Part shown: piece by piece, positions 1-4,251 of the stretch
Layout: each line of letters begins with the position of its first letter
How positions within the stretch are numbered: the stretch's first letter is position 1
NCBI GenBank assembly: GCA_934630555.1
Contig: CAKTXB010000123.1
Coordinates: forward strand, 1-6,079
From: an uncultured Oscillospiraceae bacterium
GTDB lineage: Bacteria > Bacillota > Clostridia > Oscillospirales > Oscillospiraceae
DNA: 6,079 nucleotides
Reading direction: 5' to 3'
Translations under genes and position numbers: made by a program
The notes under the pieces: generated by a model
What the model was told of the DNA's origin: nothing
The model's input: only the letters and a program-made list of their open reading frames with translations
Databases searched by the model: none

Positions 1-28
1 ACAGAATGCAAACACTGAGCTTTTTCAT
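1..28 (-). CDS. N-terminal fragment of an unknown protein, possibly secreted (partial, runs off left edge)
   Basis: Only the first nine codons are in the window; they read MKKLSVCIL. The ATG (28-26) is preceded on the minus strand by AAAAGGGG at 43-36, a good Shine-Dalgarno match with a 7-nt spacer. A sigma-A-type promoter lies further upstream (88-60). A start of Met-Lys-Lys followed by hydrophobic residues is typical of the n-region of a signal peptide or a first membrane segment, and Cys7 is too early to call a lipobox. The start call therefore rests on the ribosome binding site and promoter, not on protein similarity. Function cannot be told. The gene is divergent from the small acidic protein at 194. 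Confidence 0.5.
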
Positions 29-59
29 AGAATATCCCCTTTTCCGCGCGCGGGGCGCA

Positions 60-88
60 ATTCCAATGGTCTTTATATCATATGTCAA
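60..88 (-). promoter_or_regulatory. Sigma-A-type promoter for the left-edge minus-strand gene
   Basis: On the minus strand a perfect TTGACA (88-83) is followed after exactly 17 bp by TGGAAT (65-60, four of six matches to TATAAT). Transcription would start near 53, inside or beside the palindrome CCGCGCGCGG at 44-53, about 25 nt before the ATG. A second possible -10, TATAAA at 77-72, has only a poor -35 (TTCTTC, 100-95). Confidence 0.55.
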
Positions 89-138
89 AAGCGCGAAGAA
101 CTCAAGTACATTTTTCAAGAATACCGTGAATTTAACAG

Positions 139-167
139 TGGCTTTTTTCTGCCGGGGTGTATATAAT
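139..167 (+). promoter_or_regulatory. Probable promoter of the small acidic protein gene
   Basis: A perfect TATAAT stands at 162-167, 26 nt before the ATG at 194. At a 17-bp spacing the -35 position (139-144) reads TGGCTT, a poor match. TTAACA at 132-137 is closer to consensus but lies 24 bp away, too far for a standard promoter. A TG pair sits at 158-159, one base off the usual extended -10 spacing. The promoter may therefore be weak or need an activator. Its transcript would have a very short leader with the AGGAGG site at 180-185. Confidence 0.5.
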
Positions 168-193
168 ACGATATAAGAGAGGAGGCTGATACG

Positions 194-613
194 ATGCAGA
201 TCGACCTGAGCAAAAAAGAGTTCCGCCGTTTGCTGGATATGGTCTATATCGGCAACTGGATCCTCAACTCCACGCGCGGCGACGACCGCTTTGAAGACTA
301 CGATCAGGTGGAATCGAAGCTGTTTGCCCTGTGCCGCGAGGCCGGGATGCCGGCGCTGGTGGAAAAATGGGAGGGCGCGGACGTTCCCTCGCACGCCTTT
401 TCAGACGGCGGCATTCATGAGGCCATTGTGGACTATGAGGACACAGTGTTCTATGAGATCCTGGCCGAGGAGCTGGCGCGGCGCGACATGGATTATCAGC
501 CGGTTTCCAAGGACAATTACGATGAGCTGGTCTCGCGCATGGACGATTATATTGCCGAGTTTGAGGCGCATGGAACGGATAATATTCTGATCTCTACGAT
601 GGATGATCCCTAG
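194..613 (+). CDS. Small acidic protein of unknown function (139 aa)
   Basis: I do not recognise a named family. The protein is soluble: it has no signal peptide and no membrane segment. It is strongly acidic, with about 33 Asp/Glu against 13 Lys/Arg by my count. The N-terminal third (about residues 5-55) looks helical, with the motif LLDMVYIGNWILNS at 13-26 and a single Cys at 48. Residues 76-97 (HEAIVDYEDTVFYEILAEEL region) and 107-126 also read as amphipathic helices rich in Asp and Glu. The start is well supported by AGGAGG at 180-185 with an 8-nt spacer. It is a single-gene unit: divergent from the left-edge gene, convergent with the transporter, with its own terminator at 640-660. The codon use resembles its neighbours, so nothing suggests recent transfer. 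It is probably a conserved hypothetical protein; a partner or regulatory role would be a guess. Confidence 0.85.
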   Translation: MQIDLSKKEFRRLLDMVYIGNWILNSTRGDDRFEDYDQVESKLFALCREAGMPALVEKWEGADVPSHAFSDGGIHEAIVDYEDTVFYEILAEELARRDMDYQPVSKDNYDELVSRMDDYIAEFEAHGTDNILISTMDDP

Positions 614-639
614 GGTGTATTCTTCCAAGCTCCCACTGT

Positions 640-660
640 ACCCGGACAGCGGGTCTTTTT
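640..660 (+). terminator. Intrinsic terminator of the small acidic protein gene
   Basis: ACCCG (640-644) pairs with CGGGT (650-654) around a 5-nt loop. C and five T residues follow (655-660). The stem is only 5 bp but GC-rich, and it lies 27 nt after the stop codon. A second, weaker hairpin (GCGG 661-664 with CCGC 669-672, then a run of six T residues at 676-681 or so) follows and may act as a back-up. Confidence 0.6.
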
Positions 661-780
661 GCGGTGCGCCGCGTCATTTTTTCTTGAAATATGGCAGCAT
701 TCCTGCGAAAAAATGTCTTGCGCAGCGCAAAGCTCCCCCGCCGCCGGTCACATCATGCGTTTTCAGATACACCCCCATAG

Positions 781-827
781 AAAATCGCAGCGGCGCAGCC
801 CGGTTGAGCTGCGCCGCTTGTGCTTTT
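781..827. terminator. Bidirectional intrinsic terminator between convergent genes
   Basis: AGCGGCGCAGC (789-799) pairs perfectly with GCTGCGCCGCT (808-818), an 11-bp GC-rich stem with an 8-nt loop. On the minus strand four T residues follow after four bases (784-781), which would end the transporter transcript about 70 nt past its stop. On the plus strand TTTT at 824-827 follows after five bases, so it can also stop read-through from the small acidic protein gene. Both T-tracts are short and slightly displaced, so efficiency is uncertain. Confidence 0.7.
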
Positions 828-888
828 AAAAAACACTTTTGACAAGCGTTCAAACGCCCCCCGCTTTTCTGGGCTGCTCCGCTGCTTT

Positions 889-1842
889 TCAGGCGAGGAC
901 GCGGAAAAAGAGGTGCATAAGGACGGGGATGGTGGCGACAGAGAGGAGCGTTGTGACAAATACGCCGGTGGAGGCGAGCTTTTCATCGCCGCCGAACGCA
1001 TAGCTCATGATGGTGGCGTTTGTGGCGGCAGGCATGGCGAGCATAACGACGAGGACGCCGAGCAGGCTCTCATTCCGGAGCACGCCGCGCAGAGTCAGCC
1101 ACGCAAGGGCCGGCAGGATGAGGAGCTTGACAGCGGCCAGCACGTAGATGCGCCACTTGTTAAAGACCTCGCGCAGCGGGAGCTCAGCCAGCGAGGCGCC
1201 GATGATGAGCATGGCCAGCGGCGCGGTGAGATCGCCGATGCTGTCGGTGATGCGGTAGAGGACGGTCATGCCCTGCGGCCAGAGCGCATAAAGTGGGCGG
1301 ATGTCCGCAAAATAAAGAGCGAAGGCCAGAAGCGCCGTGACGATGGTGGGGCGGCGCAGAAGGTCGCGCGAGAACTTCAGTTTCTGGCCGGAGATGAGGC
1401 AGACGCCATAGGACCAGCAGATGAGCTGGAACACCATGACGAAGATGGTGGCATAGAACGTGTATTGCACGCCGAAGAGCGCTTCCACGACCGGGTAGCC
1501 CATGAAGCCGAGGTTGGAGAACACGAACAGATAGCGGTAGACACCGGCGTCGGATGGGTTTTGCAGGCGCAGCAGGCGCGGAATGAGATAGGAGGTGGCA
1601 ATGAGAACCGCGAACATGGCAAACGCGACGCCGGTCATGGCAAGCACCTGACGGTTTTCCATGGGGTGCTCGCCGGAGAGGACGGAAGCCAGCACCTGAA
1701 GCGGGTTCGTGAGCATACACACGAGCGTGGACAGGTGCTTGTTCATGCCGCGGTCCAGGACGTTCCCTTTGGCCGTGACATAGCCAATGAGGATGATGCC
1801 GAACAGGACGAGCATCTGCTGAAGCAGAGCGGGAATATTCAT
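889..1842 (-). CDS. AEC-family (auxin efflux carrier-like) membrane transporter
   Basis: This 317-aa protein is almost wholly hydrophobic and fits the usual AEC length (about 300-320 aa, about ten membrane helices in two five-helix halves). Family hallmarks are visible. The first half has the TNPLQVLASV helix (45-54) and FSNLGFMGYPVVEALFG (108-124). The second half has APLAMLIIGASLAE (207-220) and the conserved block AMPAATNATIMSYAFGGDE (269-287), followed by STGVFVTTLLSVATIPVL. Bacterial members move small organic anions such as malate or malonate; the substrate cannot be read from the sequence. I chose ATG at 1842. It begins with the typical MNIPALLQQML helix and has a purine-rich but weak site (AGAGAAAAGAG) just upstream. 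A frame-matched TTG at 1872 would add ten mostly polar residues and has no ribosome binding site. It lies 79 bp after the ribokinase-like gene in the same direction and is probably co-transcribed. Confidence 0.93.
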   Translation of the reverse strand: MNIPALLQQMLVLFGIILIGYVTAKGNVLDRGMNKHLSTLVCMLTNPLQVLASVLSGEHPMENRQVLAMTGVAFAMFAVLIATSYLIPRLLRLQNPSDAGVYRYLFVFSNLGFMGYPVVEALFGVQYTFYATIFVMVFQLICWSYGVCLISGQKLKFSRDLLRRPTIVTALLAFALYFADIRPLYALWPQGMTVLYRITDSIGDLTAPLAMLIIGASLAELPLREVFNKWRIYVLAAVKLLILPALAWLTLRGVLRNESLLGVLVVMLAMPAATNATIMSYAFGGDEKLASTGVFVTTLLSVATIPVLMHLFFRVLA

Positions 1843-1874
1843 GGTTTTACTCTTTTCTCTTGATTTTTGCAAAG

Positions 1875-1904
1875 GCCCGGCCGCTGGTGGATGCAGGGCC
1901 GGGC
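1875..1904 (-). terminator. GC-rich hairpin between the kinase and transporter genes (weak terminator or processing element)
   Basis: GCCCGGCC and GGCCGGGC form an 8-bp perfect stem (1897-1904 with 1875-1882) around a 14-nt loop. On the minus strand the following bases are CTTTGCAAAAATC, so the T-tract is only three long. This is too weak for a confident terminator. It may give partial termination, lowering transporter expression relative to the kinase, or may shield the upstream message from decay. Confidence 0.4.
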
Positions 1905-1921
1905 GGATTTAGGAAACAGCT

Positions 1922-2827
1922 TTAACGCAGCTGCGCCGTTTTTGCAAATGCCTGAACATCCTCCCACGTGGGGATGCTGGCAGCGGCGCCGGGGTGGCTG
2001 ACGGAAATGGCGCTGGCAAGGCTGGCCATTTCGAGCGCGCGGGCCGCGTCGAGGCCCTTGGCAAGGCTGGCAAGGAAGAAGCCGCAGAATGTGTCGCCCG
2101 CGCCGGTGGTATCGACAGCCTTGACGCGGTAGATGCCGTGGCGGAGAATCTCATTGCCGCGCTGGTAGAGCACGCCGTCGGAGCCGACGGTGAGGATGAC
2201 GGTGGCCTGCGGGTATTTCTGGTGCAGGGAGGCAAGGATGGCGTCATAGTCGGTGCTGTCACAGCCGGAGATGGCGCGGCCTTCGACCTCGTTGACGAGG
2301 TAGTAGTCCACAAGCTCAAGCGGATAAGACAGCATGGCGCTTGAGATCGGTGAGGCGTTGAAGGCGATCTTGAGGCCGCGGGCGTGGGCCTGGCGCATCA
2401 TGTAGGGCACGTTGTTGACCTCATTTTGAACGAGCATGACGTCGCCCGGGCCGAAATCGGCGAGGACGCGGTCGATGTAGTCCTCGGTGAAGCAGGCGTT
2501 GGAGCCGGCGCAGACGATGATGCAGTTCTGGCCGTCGGGCTGGACCTGCAGGGCGGTGTGGCCGCTGGGCATATCGAGCGTGCGCAGATAGTCGAGGTGC
2601 ACACCGGACTGCTGGAGCTGTTCGCGGAGCATTTCGCCGTCGGTACCGATGGCGCCGGCATGATAGACCTCCGCACCGGCGCGCGCGAGGGCGATGGACT
2701 GGTTGAGGCCCTTGCCGCCGCAGAAGATGTTCATATCGTTGCAGAGGATGGTTTCACCCGCGCGGACAAAATGGTCGACGCTGTAGACCTTGTCGATATT
2801 GAGCGAACCGAAATTCAAAATGCGCAT
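1922..2827 (-). CDS. rbsK: Ribokinase-like sugar kinase (PfkB family)
   Basis: The 301-aa protein has the full PfkB layout and usual ribokinase length. Residues 7-14 (GSLNIDKV) match the sugar-binding start of ribokinase (Asn10, Asp12). The first PfkB signature, GGKGLNQSIALARAG, is at 38-51 or so, with the Gly-Gly-Lys-Gly loop and Asn43. The NEVE motif (179-182) is the Mg/phosphate-binding N-x-x-E. The second signature, DTTGAGDTFCGFF, is at 239-251, with catalytic Asp245 and the GAGD anion hole. The C-terminal ASAISVSHPGAAASIP also matches ribokinase. The likely reaction is ATP-dependent 5-phosphorylation of D-ribose in the cytosol. Other PfkB substrates (deoxyribose, nucleosides) cannot be excluded, because no ribose transporter or pyranase is next to it. 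The start is fixed by AAAGGGG 8-9 nt upstream and the promoter at 2885-2857. The AEC transporter follows in the same direction. Confidence 0.9.
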   Translation of the reverse strand: MRILNFGSLNIDKVYSVDHFVRAGETILCNDMNIFCGGKGLNQSIALARAGAEVYHAGAIGTDGEMLREQLQQSGVHLDYLRTLDMPSGHTALQVQPDGQNCIIVCAGSNACFTEDYIDRVLADFGPGDVMLVQNEVNNVPYMMRQAHARGLKIAFNASPISSAMLSYPLELVDYYLVNEVEGRAISGCDSTDYDAILASLHQKYPQATVILTVGSDGVLYQRGNEILRHGIYRVKAVDTTGAGDTFCGFFLASLAKGLDAARALEMASLASAISVSHPGAAASIPTWEDVQAFAKTAQLR

Positions 2828-2856
2828 AGAATACGCCCCTTTCTTCTTTTTTGTTG

Positions 2857-2885
2857 ATTATAGCATGGCGGAGGCGGTTTGTCGA
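2857..2885 (-). promoter_or_regulatory. Promoter of the ribokinase-like gene
   Basis: On the minus strand TCGACA (2885-2880, five of six matches to TTGACA) is followed after 17 bp by a perfect TATAAT (2862-2857). The expected start of transcription is near 2850, about 23 nt before the ATG. The -35 hexamer overlaps the 12-bp repeat at 2873-2884. Confidence 0.8.
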
Positions 2886-2946
2886 TGCAGCATGACCGGT
2901 TTTGGACGGTTTTTTCGGAGCGCTTGCGTTTGCGGGCGGTTTATCG
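2873..2946. repeat. Pair of 12-bp direct repeats in the divergent promoter region (candidate operators)
   Basis: GGCGGTTTGTCG (2873-2884) and GGCGGTTTATCG (2935-2946) differ at one base and start 62 bp apart. The first overlaps the -35 box and spacer of the ribokinase promoter; the second ends directly before the -10 box of the hydrolase promoter. The core CGGTTT recurs at 2897 and 2907, so four copies begin at 2875, 2897, 2907 and 2937. These distances (22, 10 and 30) are close to whole DNA turns. I infer a possible shared regulator; no regulator gene is in the window. Confidence 0.4.
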
Positions 2947-2952
2947 TACAAT
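2924..2952 (+). promoter_or_regulatory. Promoter of the choloylglycine hydrolase-family gene
   Basis: TTGCGT (2924-2929) and TACAAT (2947-2952, five of six matches) are separated by 17 bp. Transcription would start near 2959, 26 nt before the ATG at 2985. This supports the internal start and excludes longer in-frame starts, which lie upstream of the promoter. Confidence 0.65.
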
Positions 2953-2984
2953 CAGAAAAACAGGCGGAAAGGATCGTGAGCGGA

Positions 2985-3959
2985 ATGTGCACGGCAGCAA
3001 CGTATCAAACGAAGGACTTTTATATGGGCAGGACGCTGGATTATGAGCGGGCGTATGGAGAGCAGATCACCATTTTGCCGCGGCGCTATCCCCTGCCCCT
3101 GCGGCACGGGGCTTTGCTGGAGCGGCACTATGCCATCATCGGCATGGCGCATGTAGCGGACGGGTACCCGCTGTATTATGACGCGGTAAATGAGTGCGGA
3201 CTGGGCATGGCGGGGCTCAATTTTGTGGGCAACGCGGTGTATACGGAGCCTGTGGACGGGAAACGGAACATTGCGCAGTTTGAGTTTATTCCGTGGCTGC
3301 TTTCGACGTGCGCGACGCTGGCGCAGGCGCGGGCGCGGCTGGCAGAGGTCCATCTGGTCGGCACGCCGTTCAGCGCGCAGCTGCCGACGGCGCAGCTGCA
3401 CTGGATGGTGGCGGATGCGTCCAGGGCGATCGTGGTGGAGTCGACGGCCGATGGGCTGCACGTGTATGATGATCCGGCGGGCGTGCTGACGAACAATCCG
3501 CCGTTTGCGCAGCAGCTGTTTGCGCTCAACAACTATCGCGCGCTTTCGCCGCGGCAGCCGGAGAACACGTTCTCAGACGCGCTGCCGCTGACGCTGTACA
3601 GCCGCGGGATGGGCGCGCTGGGGCTGCCGGGCGATCTGTCGTCGATGTCGCGCTTTGCGCGGGCGGCGTTCACACGGCTGCATTCTGTTTCAGGCGATTC
3701 GGAAGCGGAAAGTGTGAGCCAGTTCTTCCACATTCTTGGGAGCGTGGACCAGCAGCGCGGGTGCTGCGAGGTCACGCCGGGGGCGTATGAGATCACCATT
3801 TACACATCGTGTTGGAACGCGCAGCGTGGGATCTATTACTACACGACGTATGAAAATCCGCAGATCACAGCCGTGGATATGCACCGCACGGACTTGGACG
3901 GGGCCGCGCTTTGCTGCTATCCGATGGAAACGGCGCTGCAGGTGCGGTATCAGAACTGA
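2985..3959 (+). CDS. Choloylglycine hydrolase-family enzyme (probable bile salt hydrolase)
   Basis: The 324-aa protein has the normal length for Gram-positive bile salt hydrolases and penicillin V acylases of the Ntn-hydrolase fold. It begins MCTAATY, so removal of Met exposes Cys2 as the N-terminal nucleophile. Family residues are in place: Arg16 and Asp19 (GRTLD), Asn79 in GLGMAGLNF, the LTNNP motif (168-172) with the oxyanion/catalytic Asn, and Arg223 in SSMSRF. No signal peptide is present, so it acts in the cytosol. The likely reaction is release of glycine or taurine from conjugated bile acids; a penicillin V or N-acyl amide substrate remains possible. The loop at 206-208 reads Ser-Arg-Gly, the position tied to glycine versus taurine preference in lactobacilli. 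I chose ATG 2985 because Cys must follow Met; GGAAAGGA stands upstream (2966-2973). Longer frames to 2790 add 65 unrelated residues. No clear terminator follows. Confidence 0.93.
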   Translation: MCTAATYQTKDFYMGRTLDYERAYGEQITILPRRYPLPLRHGALLERHYAIIGMAHVADGYPLYYDAVNECGLGMAGLNFVGNAVYTEPVDGKRNIAQFEFIPWLLSTCATLAQARARLAEVHLVGTPFSAQLPTAQLHWMVADASRAIVVESTADGLHVYDDPAGVLTNNPPFAQQLFALNNYRALSPRQPENTFSDALPLTLYSRGMGALGLPGDLSSMSRFARAAFTRLHSVSGDSEAESVSQFFHILGSVDQQRGCCEVTPGAYEITIYTSCWNAQRGIYYYTTYENPQITAVDMHRTDLDGAALCCYPMETALQVRYQN

Positions 3960-4043
3960 GCGGCTTTGAGAAAAACACGTCCATTCCACGATTTGCACAA
4001 AAAAAGCGCGGTGGCTTCTCAAGACGCCGTTGCATTTGCGGCA
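3960..4043 (+). other. Intergenic stretch between the hydrolase gene and the metY promoter
   Basis: I see no gene and no convincing terminator for the hydrolase here. TTGAGAA (3966-3972) can pair with TTCTCAA (4016-4022), and CGGTG with CGCCG near 4009-4028, but neither is followed by T residues. Read-through from the hydrolase gene would run into the attenuator upstream of metY. Confidence 0.5.
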
Positions 4044-4072
4044 TTGACAAGTGCAAAGTTTTTCGATAGACT
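4044..4072 (+). promoter_or_regulatory. Promoter of the metY-metA operon
   Basis: A perfect TTGACA (4044-4049) is followed after exactly 17 bp by TAGACT (4067-4072, four of six matches). The expected transcription start is near 4079. That leaves about 11 nt before the leader-peptide ribosome binding site and a 5' leader of about 170 nt before metY. Confidence 0.8.
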
Positions 4073-4089
4073 GAATAAAAACGCAGACG

Positions 4090-4097
4090 AAAGGCGG
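4090..4097 (+). promoter_or_regulatory. Leader-peptide ribosome binding site, also able to pair with the antiterminator strand
   Basis: AAAGGCGG matches AAAGGAGG at seven of eight positions and lies 9 nt before the leader ATG at 4107. The same eight bases can pair with CCGTCTTT at 4141-4148 (one G-U), which is the strand needed for antitermination. In a trp-type model this is region 1. Without a ribosome on the leader, 1:2 pairing would free the terminator to form. Confidence 0.6.
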
Positions 4098-4106
4098 CGG
4101 AGCTGT

Positions 4107-4160
4107 ATGAACGCAATGAACGTTATGATGATGTGCAGGACCGTCTTTGGTGCGTTTTGA
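4107..4160 (+). CDS. Methionine-rich leader peptide of the metY-metA operon (17 aa)
   Basis: The ORF reads MNAMNVMMMCRTVFGAF and ends in TGA (4158-4160). Five of 17 residues are Met, with three AUG codons in a row (4125-4133) followed by a Cys codon (4134-4136). It lies 28 nt downstream of the predicted transcription start, has a good ribosome binding site (4090-4097), and precedes a terminator hairpin and a methionine biosynthesis operon. This is the arrangement of trp, his and leu leader peptides: the peptide itself probably has no job, and ribosome speed over its Met codons controls transcription. The Met run ends 6 nt before the antiterminator strand, so a stalled ribosome would leave that strand mostly free. 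A ribosome reaching the TGA would cover it. An in-frame extension to 3966 is rejected because it starts upstream of the promoter. I infer function from architecture only. Confidence 0.82.
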   Translation: MNAMNVMMMCRTVFGAF

Positions 4161-4191
4161 GGGCTTCTCAAACAGAAAACCGAAGGCGGTT
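4139..4191 (+). promoter_or_regulatory. Antiterminator of the metY leader (regions 2:3)
   Basis: Bases 4139-4151, which encode the end of the leader peptide, can pair with 4179-4191 in a 13-bp helix containing three G-U pairs, one of them at the outer end. The 3' strand includes most of the 5' arm of the terminator (4182-4195), so the two helices exclude each other. The loop between (4152-4178) can hold a small 6-bp hairpin, TTTGAG (4156-4161) with CTCAAA (4167-4172). The leader stop codon lies inside this loop. Confidence 0.75.
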
Positions 4192-4222
4192 ATGGTGCGT
4201 TATCCATAGCCGCCTTCTTTTT
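4182..4222 (+). terminator. Attenuator terminator upstream of metY (regions 3:4)
   Basis: GAAGGCGGTTATGG (4182-4195) pairs with CCATAGCCGCCTTC (4204-4217): 14 bp with a single G-U pair, an 8-nt loop, and five T residues directly after the stem (4218-4222). It is the strongest intrinsic terminator in the window. It lies between a promoter and the gene it serves, 29 nt before the metY ATG, so it must be conditional if metY is to be expressed. Confidence 0.93.
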
Positions 4223-4251
4223 ATGCAAAACACGACGGGAGGTAATTTCCT

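Larger units (their letters stand above)
614..888. other. Convergent intergenic region without a gene
   Basis: This 275-bp stretch lies between two genes that point at each other. I see no open frame with a ribosome binding site and no RNA gene. It holds the short plus-strand terminator at 640-660 and the bidirectional hairpin at 789-818. Smaller inverted repeats are TTGCG/CGCAA (718-722 with 726-730) and GCGT/ACGC (847-850 with 855-858). The last could form part of a minus-strand terminator with the T run opposite 828-833, but the distance is too long for a firm call. The rest holds nothing I can name. Confidence 0.6.

Noticed and set aside
44..53. Palindrome CCGCGCGCGG as an operator
   Set aside because: It is simple alternating CG sequence in GC-rich DNA, in the 5' leader of the left-edge gene; nothing else supports a binding site.
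820..1863. Long plus-strand open frame opposite the AEC transporter
   Set aside because: It is an antisense shadow in GC-rich DNA: low-complexity charged residues, no ribosome binding site, while the minus strand encodes a clear membrane transporter.
1843..1872. TTG start adding ten residues to the AEC transporter
   Set aside because: No ribosome binding site before it, polar residues before the first membrane helix, and ATG 1842 matches the family's usual start.
2384..2857. Plus-strand open frame opposite the ribokinase-like gene
   Set aside because: Repetitive Val/Ala/Glu/Asp composition typical of an antisense shadow; the minus strand has both PfkB signatures.
2790..2984. Longer N-terminus for the choloylglycine hydrolase
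   Set aside because: The catalytic Cys must follow the initiator Met. The extension overlaps the kinase start and crosses both divergent promoters.
3966..4160. A 64-residue ORF that ends in the Met-rich peptide
   Set aside because: Its TTG start lies upstream of the TTGACA/TAGACT promoter and has no ribosome binding site. Only the last 17 codons have a proper site and a fitting transcript start.
4079..4251. SAM riboswitch or T-box upstream of metY
   Set aside because: These are the usual Met controls in Firmicutes, so I looked for them. I see no T-box sequence (AGGGTGGNACCGCG-like) and no S-box core (no CTTATCnAGAG-type start and no conserved GGAGGGA block). The leader is also short, about 170 nt. 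A translated Met-rich ORF explains the terminator better.
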